Source: Acidobacteriota bacterium
Lineage (GTDB): Bacteria > Acidobacteriota > Terriglobia > Terriglobales > Acidobacteriaceae
Assembly (NCBI GenBank): GCA_003225595.1
Contig: QIAR01000167.1
Location: 1-11,733, forward strand
Length of the DNA: 11,733 nucleotides
Direction of reading: 5' to 3'
The position numbers and the translations under genes were made by a program. Below are positions 1 to 5,939 of the stretch, piece by piece. Position 1 is the stretch's first letter. Every line of letters starts with the position of its first letter. The notes under the pieces are model-generated. The model ran no database searches, was not told the origin of the DNA, and saw only the letters and a list, made by a program, of their open reading frames with translations.

Positions 1-573
1 GTCGATTTCGACATGGACGGTTTTTTTCACCGAGCTTGCATCGCCGAATTAGGGGGAAGAAGGGTTCGCACGCTGTCACCAGAAGACCTGTTGCTGGTGC
101 TTTGCGTTCACGCGGCCAAACACGTTTGGGGCCGGCTCTCGTGGGTATGCGATATCGCGGAAGCCATGCGGTCGCAGGCGGTCGACTATGACCGTGTTCG
201 GCGAGAAGCCCACGCACTGGGGATTGAACGAATCCTTGCCATAACTCTCTGGCTTGGGAAAGAGCTGTTGGCAGCGCCATCTCCGTCTGAATTCGATGAG
301 TATCGGAGTAACGACCCTGAGGCCGAACGTTTGGGACAGGAAATTCGGCTGATGTTGAGCCAGACTTCCGAGTACAACACGGAATCCGCGGACTATTTCC
401 GGCTGATGTTGCATCTCCGGGAGCGCCGTCAGGACAAGATCCGTTTCCTGGTGAGGCTCGCCACCACGCCCAGCACGGGAGAATGGTCGGCGGTACGATT
501 GCCCCCACCCCTTTTTTCCCTATATCCAGCGGTGCGCTTGTTGCGGCTTGCAGGAAGAGCTCTAAAAAAGTAA
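1..573 (+). CDS. Nucleotidyltransferase family protein (NTP_transf_5-like), 5'-truncated by window edge
   Basis: The reading frame is open from base 1 and ends at TAA 571-573, giving 190 visible residues. The first ATG (13-15) is probably internal, because residues precede it in frame and no ribosome site is evident. The segment with 'SPEDLLLVLCVHAAKHVW' followed by 'WVCDIAEAM' resembles the C-terminal half of the uncharacterised nucleotidyltransferase family (Pfam NTP_transf_5, PF14907), whose members are usually about 350-400 residues. The catalytic N-terminal half would lie outside the window. This family is known from RiPP and exopolysaccharide neighbourhoods, but nothing here shows which. 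The gene converges with the minus-strand unit, with only 16 bases between the two stop codons. The family call is from recalled sequence character and is moderately secure; substrate unknown. Confidence 0.6.
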   Translation, partial: VDFDMDGFFHRACIAELGGRRVRTLSPEDLLLVLCVHAAKHVWGRLSWVCDIAEAMRSQAVDYDRVRREAHALGIERILAITLWLGKELLAAPSPSEFDEYRSNDPEAERLGQEIRLMLSQTSEYNTESADYFRLMLHLRERRQDKIRFLVRLATTPSTGEWSAVRLPPPLFSLYPAVRLLRLAGRALKK

Positions 574-589
574 GAGGAAATCGAGGAAG

Positions 590-1387
590 CTAGTCTGATT
601 TTTTCGCGTTCTCTGCCGCCCTGGCCTTGCCGGCTCGCAATCCTCGTTCGATGATGCTTGGATAGCCACTTCTATTCATCGCAGCCATTACCGTTGCGGC
701 GATTCCGCCGGGAGTCGCGGCTTCATGCAGCAGTCGGTCCAAGGGTATGTTCCCTTCGCGCCAGGAGATGATTCCATCAGCGAGCGCGTGCGCGGCGGCT
801 GTGAGGGCGCTTTTTCGATCCAGTCCCAGTTTTTTGGCTGCCCCGGCCAGTGTGGCAAGCGCGTGATAGCCATGGCTGCAGGAATAGGTCACCGTGAAGG
901 CATCGAATTTGCTCTCCGGAATCTCAACTACCGGGCCGACTTTGCCAAAGAAATTTCGGATTTCCTGGCGCGCAGCTTGGGGCAGAGCTCGTTCGAACGT
1001 TAAAGCCGTTAATCCCCGACCACTGCGACAAACCGGGCTCGGCATTGCCCTGGCCCAGCCTACCAGCGAACCAAGTCGCGCGCGGAGACTTGTCAGTGGG
1101 ACGCCAGCCACAAGACTTACGGAAATTACAGGCCGGCGAAGCTCCCCGATCTCTTTAAGCAAGTCTGCGACTGACTCAGGCCTAACAGCAACGATCAGCA
1201 GATGCGCCTGGTCAACGGCGCTGCGGAGGCGGGCTTCCGGAATCACCCCATACTCCCGCTGGAGTTGTCGTAACTTTCGCGGATGTCGGTCGTGCACCAC
1301 AACTGGCTCTTTGTATCCAGCGAGGCGTAGCCCGGCCAGCAGCACACCCGTGATGCGGCCGCCGCCGAGAAACACTGTGGTCTTCAC
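590..1387 (-). CDS. Pyrroline-5-carboxylate reductase-like NAD(P)-dependent imine reductase
   Basis: 265 residues, the usual length for ProC-family enzymes, which reduce 1-pyrroline-5-carboxylate to proline with NAD(P)H. The N-terminal Rossmann loop is GGGRIT (8-13), followed by VAVRP (66-70) in place of the usual LAVKP. An RAMPSP segment (113-118) matches the family's R-MPN-P block. The C-terminal dimerisation half runs from about residue 160. Two family signatures are altered: the SGSGPAY loop reads SCSHGYHA (169-176), and SPGGTT reads TPGGIA (225-230). It starts at GTG 1387-1385, overlapping the aminotransferase stop by four bases (GTGA), which implies translational coupling. It is the last gene of the five-gene unit. 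The fold is clear; true proline synthesis is doubtful because of the altered loops and the neighbours, and reduction of another cyclic or acyclic imine is an inference. Confidence 0.82.
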   Translation of the reverse strand: MKTTVFLGGGRITGVLLAGLRLAGYKEPVVVHDRHPRKLRQLQREYGVIPEARLRSAVDQAHLLIVAVRPESVADLLKEIGELRRPVISVSLVAGVPLTSLRARLGSLVGWARAMPSPVCRSGRGLTALTFERALPQAARQEIRNFFGKVGPVVEIPESKFDAFTVTYSCSHGYHALATLAGAAKKLGLDRKSALTAAAHALADGIISWREGNIPLDRLLHEAATPGGIAATVMAAMNRSGYPSIIERGLRAGKARAAENAKKSD

Positions 1388-2724
1388 GCCAGTTCAGCGC
1401 ACGCCTGGTCGACCGCCTCCACCAGTGCGGTCACGTCACTCTCAGTGTGCACAGTAGAGATGATCCAATGCAGGCCGTTGGAAGGAGTCATGTAGATGCC
1501 GCGTTCGAGCAGCAGGTGGACAAAATGCGAGTAGCGGCGGGTATCAACGTGTTTGCAGTAATCGCGGTAATCGTGGATAGCGTCACGATCAGTGAAGTAG
1601 ATCTGGAACATCGGACCAAAGCCTTGCACGATAGCCTTGATTTTTCGCTTGCGAAACACAGCTTGCAATCCGGCAATCGCAGCATTGCCAATGGCGTGCA
1701 GGTTGCGGTAAGTTCCATCGGCTGAGAGCAAGTCGAGATTGGCGGCAACTACTTTCATGGTGAGCCGGTGCCCATTAAAGGTGCCGTAGTGCAGCACCAT
1801 GTCCTCGCCCCAACGCATCCGATCCAGAATTGGGCGCGGCCCGGCCACGGCTCCGACCGGGAATCCCGCGCCCAAAGCCTTCCCGAAGACGCTGATGTCA
1901 GGGCGAATGCCGTAGAATTCCTGGCATCCGCCCGGTGCATAACGAAACCCGGTAACGACCTCATCAAAAATCAGCAGCACGCCGTAATCGCACGTGAGTT
2001 CGCGCAGACGCTCGAGATAGCCATCCCGTGGCGGAATGCACCCCATGTTCGCCATGATTGGCTCGGTGATCACTGCAGCCAGTTCCCGCCCATGGTCACG
2101 CATTACTCGCTCCAGGGCGGAGACAACGTTCCAAGGAGCCAGCACCACTTCATCAAAAGTGCTGGGAGGAATGCCTGCAGAGTCGGGAATCTTCATGGGA
2201 TTTTCTGGTGAACCGATTTCCTCGGGCGAATAACTATGGCCGTTTAGAAGGTAACAATCGTACCAGCCGTGGTAGTGGCCCTCGAACTTGAGAAACCTGG
2301 TGCGTCGGGTGTGTGCGCGCGCCAAACGCAATGCCAACATCGTGGCTTCTGTGCCCGTGTTAGTGAATCGCACGAGTTCCGCTGAGGGCACCATGCGACG
2401 GAAACGCTCCGCGGCTTCCACTTCCGCCGAGGTGGCAGTCGCAAAATGCGAGCCCTCCGCCATGGCTTGCGAAACCACTTCAACCAGCTTGGGATGCGCA
2501 TGCCCGTGGATAAGTGCGCCAAAGGACATCATGAAATCGACATAGTCGTTGCCATCCGCATCCCAAACATGCGAACCGCGTCCGCGTTCCAGCACAACTG
2601 GGCCAGGATGGTAGACTGCCGCGCCTCGCGAGGGGGAGTTCACCCCTTCGACGAGCGATTGCTGCGCCCGCTGGAACCACTGTTGTGAACGGGCGCGACT
2701 ACGGGTTGTGAGCGTCTGCGTCAT
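1384..2724 (-). CDS. PLP-dependent class III aminotransferase, glutamate-1-semialdehyde aminomutase-like
   Basis: 446 residues, close to the about 430 of HemL, with a slightly longer N-terminus. Family blocks visible in order: GHAHP (73-77), NTGTEATMLALRLAR (122-136, phosphate-binding loop), FEGHYHGW (147-154), EP..NMG (221-228), FDEVVTGFR (253-261, Asp254 contacting the PLP pyridine N), and FGKALGAGFPVGAVAG (280-295) with Lys282 the expected Schiff-base lysine. HemL interconverts glutamate-1-semialdehyde and 5-aminolevulinate. This one sits with dehydrogenases and a ProC-like reductase rather than haem genes, so a paralogous transaminase or aminomutase on another carbonyl is more likely. The start is ATG 2724-2722, nine bases after the SDR-A stop, without a clear Shine-Dalgarno, so coupling to the upstream gene is likely. 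It overlaps the next gene by four bases. Confidence 0.88.
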   Translation of the reverse strand: MTQTLTTRSRARSQQWFQRAQQSLVEGVNSPSRGAAVYHPGPVVLERGRGSHVWDADGNDYVDFMMSFGALIHGHAHPKLVEVVSQAMAEGSHFATATSAEVEAAERFRRMVPSAELVRFTNTGTEATMLALRLARAHTRRTRFLKFEGHYHGWYDCYLLNGHSYSPEEIGSPENPMKIPDSAGIPPSTFDEVVLAPWNVVSALERVMRDHGRELAAVITEPIMANMGCIPPRDGYLERLRELTCDYGVLLIFDEVVTGFRYAPGGCQEFYGIRPDISVFGKALGAGFPVGAVAGPRPILDRMRWGEDMVLHYGTFNGHRLTMKVVAANLDLLSADGTYRNLHAIGNAAIAGLQAVFRKRKIKAIVQGFGPMFQIYFTDRDAIHDYRDYCKHVDTRRYSHFVHLLLERGIYMTPSNGLHWIISTVHTESDVTALVEAVDQACAELA

Positions 2725-2733
2725 TGGTCACGT

Positions 2734-3495
2734 TCAATCGGCTGTGCCTCCACCATCCACCACCAGCGTGGCGCCCGTCATGAAAGAAGAATCGTCGGAG
2801 GCGAGGAAAAGCGCCGCTTTCGCGATCTCATCCGCAGTGCCGATCCTGCCCATCGGCCGATTGGCGCAACCGGCAAGATACGACTTCCAATCCAGCCCAC
2901 GCAAACGTGCATCTTCGGGAAGCATCGGCGTGTCCACGTCACCGGGACAAATGCAGTTCACGCGAATTCCCTGCCGTCCGTGATCAATGGCCATCGCCTT
3001 GGTGAGCAGCACGATACCACCTTTCGAGGCGCAGTAAGCCACAGCCGCGTCGCCGCCCACAATACCCCAACCAGAACTGTTGTTGATAATCACCCCGCTG
3101 CCCTGCGCAATCATGCGGGGCAGAGTCTGTTTCGACATCAGGAAAGTTCCTTTCAGGTTGATGTCGATCTGCAAATCCCATTCTTCTTCGGAGCAGTCGA
3201 GCGTCGTGTGGGGATAGAAGACGCCAGCATTGTTGAAAAGAATGTCGACGCGGCTGAAGGTGCTCAGAGTTTGCTCCACGGCGCGACGACATTCGTCGGC
3301 ATTACGCACGTCCGCGCGGACAAAGATCGCCTGGCCACTCTCCTTTACTATCTGCTCGATCACCGAACGTCCTCGTATTTCGTCACGCCCGGTGATGGAG
3401 ACTCTCGCGCCTTCCTTCGCGAATAGAAGAGCTGTGGCTTCGCCGATGCCGGAGGTTCCGCCGGTGATGAGCGCGACTTTGTTGGCTAGACGCAT
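2734..3495 (-). CDS. Short-chain dehydrogenase/reductase (SDR-A of three)
   Basis: 253 residues, a classical SDR. The cofactor loop TGGTSGIG is at 11-18, NNAG at 88-91, and the catalytic Ser141-Tyr154-Lys158 triad lies in an SGWG...YCASK context. The end of the second strand reads TGRD with Arg37, a pattern that usually favours NADP(H); SDR-B and SDR-C carry Asp there. A segment after the active site (LLTKAMAIDHG, then CPGD) closely matches SDR-B, so the two look like tandem duplicates that diverged. The start ATG at 3495-3493 has no obvious Shine-Dalgarno and lies 11 bases downstream of a palindromic element. It is followed after nine bases by the aminotransferase. The substrate cannot be read from sequence; typical substrates are secondary alcohols, sugars or ketones. 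Confidence 0.9.
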   Translation of the reverse strand: MRLANKVALITGGTSGIGEATALLFAKEGARVSITGRDEIRGRSVIEQIVKESGQAIFVRADVRNADECRRAVEQTLSTFSRVDILFNNAGVFYPHTTLDCSEEEWDLQIDINLKGTFLMSKQTLPRMIAQGSGVIINNSSGWGIVGGDAAVAYCASKGGIVLLTKAMAIDHGRQGIRVNCICPGDVDTPMLPEDARLRGLDWKSYLAGCANRPMGRIGTADEIAKAALFLASDDSSFMTGATLVVDGGGTAD

Positions 3496-3506
3496 TGCTT
3501 TTAACT

Positions 3507-3589
3507 GTTGTCATTCCGAACGGTCTTCAGCCCGCAAGGAAACTGCTGTTAGCAAAAAGCAGATTCCTCCCTTCGCCCGGAACGACAAC
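3507..3589. repeat. Imperfect 83-nt palindrome, REP-like interspersed element
   Basis: This element fills most of the 107-base gap between SDR-B and SDR-A. The outer arms 3507-3517 (gttgtcattcc) and 3579-3589 (ggaacgacaac) pair at 10 of 11 positions. An inner stem CTGCT (3543-3547) pairs with AGCAG (3558-3562), and GGAA (3538-3541) opposes TTCC (3564-3567). The arms resemble the 'GTCATTCCG...GGAATCTGCT' intergenic element I recall from Acidobacteria-type genomes; copy number cannot be tested here. In the transcript it would fold into a long hairpin between two SDR reading frames, so it could dampen read-through or stabilise one mRNA segment. It does not look like a terminator because no T-tract follows. 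Confidence 0.65.
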
Positions 3590-3602
3590 CATACTGAGAG
3601 AC

Positions 3603-4397
3603 TCAAACCGACCCCGCGAGTCCGCCGCCGTCCACGACCAACGCGGTGCCGGTCACGAACGACGACGCTTCACTTGCCAGATACAGCACCGCCTGGGCGA
3701 TCTCCTCGGGCCTGCCGACCCGGCCCAGAGGTCGTCGCGCTGCCTCCGCCAAAAAGCGGTCTCTCGACTCGCCAAGCTGCAAAGCTTCGTTCTGGAGCAT
3801 ATTCGTATCAGTATCGCCAGGACAGACGCAGTTTACGCGAATGTTCTTCGGGCCATGGTCGATGGCCATCGCCTTCGTGAGGAGAACGACGGCTCCCTTA
3901 GAGGCGCAATACGCGGCGGCACGAGGCCCACCAGCCAATCCCCAACCGGAAGCCATATTAATGATGGAACCGCCTCCGTCCTTGGACATCAGCGGAATCA
4001 CCAGGCGGGAGAGAAGGAAAATGGACTTGACGTTGACTTCCATGACGCGGTCCCACTCTTGTTCGCTCAGTTCGACTAGCGAAGCACGCCTTATGATTCC
4101 CGCGTTGTTGAAGAGGATATGGATGGCACCAAACTCGCGTCTGACACGTTCCACTACTCTTTGACAGTCGGCCGCGCAGCTTACGTCAGCGCGTTCGAAA
4201 ATGGCGCGACCGCCGGCGCTGATGATCTCCTGGGCGACAGCTTGGCCTGCCTCTTCGTTGATGTCGGTAATGGCTATCACTGCACCTTCGCAAGCGAATA
4301 GCAGTGATGTCGCGCGCCCGATTCCGGAAGCGCCGCCCGTGATCAGGGCTACTTTGCCGCAGAGAGAAGCTTTTCCCCGAATCGACGTGTTAGCCAT
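3603..4397 (-). CDS. Short-chain dehydrogenase/reductase (SDR-B of three)
   Basis: 264 residues with a short N-terminal extension before the Rossmann strand. Motifs: TGGASGIG (20-27), Asp45 at the end of the second strand (suggesting NAD(H)), NNAG (97-100), and the catalytic Ser150-Tyr163-Lys167 triad with the same SGWG...YCASK context as SDR-A. The Ser-to-Tyr spacing is 13 residues in all three SDRs of the unit. The start is ATG 4397-4395; the upstream bases show no good Shine-Dalgarno. It lies 94 bases after SDR-C and 107 bases before SDR-A, same strand. It is probably a paralogue of SDR-A with a different cofactor preference. The reaction is an NAD-linked alcohol/carbonyl interconversion; the substrate is unknown. 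Confidence 0.9.
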   Translation of the reverse strand: MANTSIRGKASLCGKVALITGGASGIGRATSLLFACEGAVIAITDINEEAGQAVAQEIISAGGRAIFERADVSCAADCQRVVERVRREFGAIHILFNNAGIIRRASLVELSEQEWDRVMEVNVKSIFLLSRLVIPLMSKDGGGSIINMASGWGLAGGPRAAAYCASKGAVVLLTKAMAIDHGPKNIRVNCVCPGDTDTNMLQNEALQLGESRDRFLAEAARRPLGRVGRPEEIAQAVLYLASEASSFVTGTALVVDGGGLAGSV

Positions 4398-4458
4398 TCT
4401 GTCGGAAACGGTGACCTCAGCGTGTAAAGCCGCAATTTGTTAAATACACTGCCATGCA

Positions 4459-4474
4459 GGGCTGAAGTCCGCCC
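4459..4474. repeat. Short GC-rich hairpin between SDR-C and SDR-B
   Basis: The bases gggctgaagtccgccc can pair GGGC with GCCC at the ends, or GGGCT with AGTCC (one G-T pair) around a GA loop. It lies in the 94-base gap between two genes of the same strand, 15 bases downstream of the SDR-C stop. No T-run follows on the minus strand, so it is not a convincing terminator. It may be a fragment of an interspersed repeat. The rest of the gap shows no promoter I would defend. Confidence 0.3.
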
Positions 4475-4491
4475 GTCCCACGCGAATTCAA

Positions 4492-5244
4492 CTACCGGCC
4501 CGCCAGACTACCTGCGGTTTCCGCGCCGTCAATCGTGTATACGTGCCCTGTCATATAAGCAGCGTCATCCGATGCCAAAAATGCAAACAAAGCCGCGATC
4601 TCCTCGGGCTTGGCGTGTCGGCGCAAAGGAATTTTGCGATTGACCTCATCGAGCATCTCGTCCGTATACTCGGCGCGCTGCATGGGCGTGAGCACATACC
4701 CCGGAGCGACTGCGCAGACCCGAATCTTAGGCGCCAGTTCCAGCGCCATAGATCGCGTCAGCTCAATCACACCTGCTTTGGTCGCATTGTAATCGGCGTA
4801 GTAAGGGTAGCCCACGATTCCATTGGTGGAGGCTGTTTGCAGAATCACGCCGCTGCCCCGCTCCCACATATGACGTGCCGCGGTTTGCGCGACGTAGAAC
4901 ACGCCCGTGAGGTTTACGGCGATGACCTTGTCCCATTCTTCGGGTGTGATGTCAAGAAAGTTGTGGCGGATGCTGATGCCGGCATTGTTGATGACGACGT
5001 CCACGCCGCCCAAGACGCGCACCGCATCGGCAAACGCCGCCTGCACCTGTTGTAGGTTCGAGACGTCGGCGTCGACCGTCCCAGCCAGACCCGGCAACTG
5101 GCGCTGGATTTGCTTTCGTCCTTTGGCGTCGCGGTCAAGCACACAGACGGCTGAGCCTTCTTCCAGAAAACGAGCCGCCGTGGCGGCGCCGATCCCGCTA
5201 CCGCCGCCCGTGATGAGGACACGCTTGCCCGTCAGACCGCGCAT
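4492..5244 (-). CDS. Short-chain dehydrogenase/reductase (SDR-C of three), first gene of the unit
   Basis: 250 residues, a classical SDR. Motifs: TGGGSGIG (12-19), Asp37 ending the second strand (NAD preference expected), NNAG (86-89), and Ser139-Tyr152-Lys156 in a TASTNG...YNATK context. A C-terminal ASDDAAYMTGHVYTIDGA block is the usual SDR closing strand. It is clearly more distant from SDR-A and SDR-B than these are from each other. The start ATG 5244-5242 follows a G-rich stretch on the minus strand (AGGGGGAG, ending two bases before ATG), a usable though closely spaced Shine-Dalgarno. It is the most upstream gene of the minus-strand unit, and the unit's promoter should lie in 5245-5450. 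I see no strong sigma-70 pair there; a TAGAAT at 5274-5279 is a weak -10 candidate only. Confidence 0.9.
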   Translation of the reverse strand: MRGLTGKRVLITGGGSGIGAATAARFLEEGSAVCVLDRDAKGRKQIQRQLPGLAGTVDADVSNLQQVQAAFADAVRVLGGVDVVINNAGISIRHNFLDITPEEWDKVIAVNLTGVFYVAQTAARHMWERGSGVILQTASTNGIVGYPYYADYNATKAGVIELTRSMALELAPKIRVCAVAPGYVLTPMQRAEYTDEMLDEVNRKIPLRRHAKPEEIAALFAFLASDDAAYMTGHVYTIDGAETAGSLAGR

Positions 5245-5350
5245 TGCTCCCCCTGAATTTGGTTGGACGCGAGATTCTAACAGGCTATTTGACTTGGTGC
5301 CGCACCGGCGTAAAGGTTGTTAGTAGTACGACGCCTCGAGCATGTCGGGA

Positions 5351-5413
5351 GCTCTGTCTCAGCGGCTGAGACAAAGCCCAACATGAACCGTAGCGTCCCG
5401 TAGGATTGGACGC
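5351..5413. repeat. Two adjacent palindromes upstream of the SDR unit (operator or REP-like element)
   Basis: The first dyad has perfect 9-nt arms, TGTCTCAGC (5355-5363) and GCTGAGACA (5365-5373), around one central base (5364). After one mismatch it extends three more pairs, to 5351-5377. The second dyad pairs GCGTCC (5393-5398) with GGACGC (5408-5413) across nine bases. Both lie between the SDR-C start (5244) and the terminator of the small exported-protein gene (5452), where nothing is coded. The position, 107-170 bases upstream of SDR-C, fits an operator for the unit, but the tandem hairpin layout fits a mobile palindromic repeat equally well. Confidence 0.5.
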
Positions 5414-5451
5414 CACAGTTGTTCCTCACCCACAAACACGGTTACTTCCGC

Positions 5452-5484
5452 AAAAAGGAAAAACCCCGACCGTGGATCGGGGTT
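5452..5484 (-). terminator. Rho-independent terminator of the Lys-rich exported-protein gene
   Basis: Read on the minus strand, AACCCCGA (5484-5477) pairs perfectly with TCGGGGTT (5469-5462) around a seven-base loop. It is followed by TTTTTCCTTTTT (5463-5452). It starts 24 bases after the stop codon of the gene at 5509-5721 and points the same way. On the + strand it has only a weak pyrimidine tail, so it is mainly a minus-strand terminator. It should insulate the SDR unit from this gene's transcription. Confidence 0.85.
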
Positions 5485-5508
5485 CTTTCTGATAACCGGA
5501 AAGACCCC

Positions 5509-5721
5509 TTACTTCGGCTGGTCTTTGCTCGCTGCGTCGTCTTTCTTCTGTTCTTTCTTTTCCTTCTTGGCTTTCTTCTTGGCAGCCTTCTTCTCTGCCT
5601 TCTCTTCCTTCTTGGTCTCAGTTTTCTTGTCGGCCGTCCCTGCATCCTGCTGCGCGAACGATACGGACGACAGCGAGAATGTGAGGGCAACCGCAAATAA
5701 CAGCGTGAGCAGCTTCTTCAT
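5509..5721 (-). CDS. Small exported lysine-rich low-complexity protein
   Basis: 70 residues. Residues 1-23 form a signal peptide: MKK, a hydrophobic core (LLTLLFAVALTF) and a likely cut at SFA|QQ. The remaining 47 residues hold 18 lysines together with Glu, Ala and Asp, with no Cys and no globular pattern. The start is fixed by AAGGAGA on the minus strand (5737-5731), nine bases before ATG 5721-5719; the frame stays open further upstream but that part is untranslated leader. It has its own promoter (5804-5831) and terminator (5452-5484), so it is a genuine single-gene unit. I recall similar short 'KKAEKK' exported proteins in Acidobacteria, with no known function. Binding to acidic polymers such as DNA or polysaccharide in the periplasm is possible but speculative. 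Confidence 0.75.
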   Translation of the reverse strand: MKKLLTLLFAVALTFSLSSVSFAQQDAGTADKKTETKKEEKAEKKAAKKKAKKEKKEQKKDDAASKDQPK

Positions 5722-5803
5722 AGTCCAAACTCTCCTTAAAGTTTTTGTTCGGATACTGCTGCCCGGGGGAGGTTCAACAATTGGCTTTTCCCGGTGAGTA
5801 TGA

Positions 5804-5831
5804 ATTGTAGAACAGGTAGAGACGTTGTCCA
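5804..5831 (-). promoter_or_regulatory. Sigma-70-type promoter for the Lys-rich protein gene
   Basis: On the minus strand, TGGACA (5831-5826, five of six to consensus) is followed after 16 bases by TACAAT (5809-5804, five of six). Transcription would begin near 5797, leaving a leader of about 75 bases that contains the AAGGAGA ribosome site. The leader has some GC-rich pairing potential but matches no riboswitch I recognise. Confidence 0.55.
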
Positions 5832-5890
5832 AGCAGAAAATTCAAGCTGTGGGTTAGGGAGGCAATCTGTGCTGTTGTTTTTCATGGGGA

Positions 5891-5896
5891 TATAAT
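5891..5896 (+). promoter_or_regulatory. -10 box (TATAAT) of the S10 carboxypeptidase gene
   Basis: A perfect TATAAT lies 43 bases before the preferred start codon at 5940. No good -35 hexamer is seen at 15-18 bases upstream, so an activator or another sigma factor may be needed. Transcription would start near 5903, which rules out the in-frame ATG at 5895 as a start because it lies inside the box. Confidence 0.5.
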
Positions 5897-5939
5897 GCCT
5901 CGCACCAAAGTTGCGAAACCAACAATGATCGGAGATGCA

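Noticed and set aside
1384..2724. Calling the aminotransferase hemL
   Set aside because: Overall similarity is to the wider family; the gene context is not haem synthesis and the block after the PLP lysine differs from my memory of HemL.
3495..4079. 194-codon plus-strand frame
   Set aside because: Antisense to SDR-B and through the palindromic element; SDR-B has a complete motif set.
5895..5939. Longer N-terminus of the carboxypeptidase from ATG 5895
   Set aside because: That ATG lies inside the TATAAT box and would place charged residues before the signal peptide; ATG 5940 has GGAG at the right distance.
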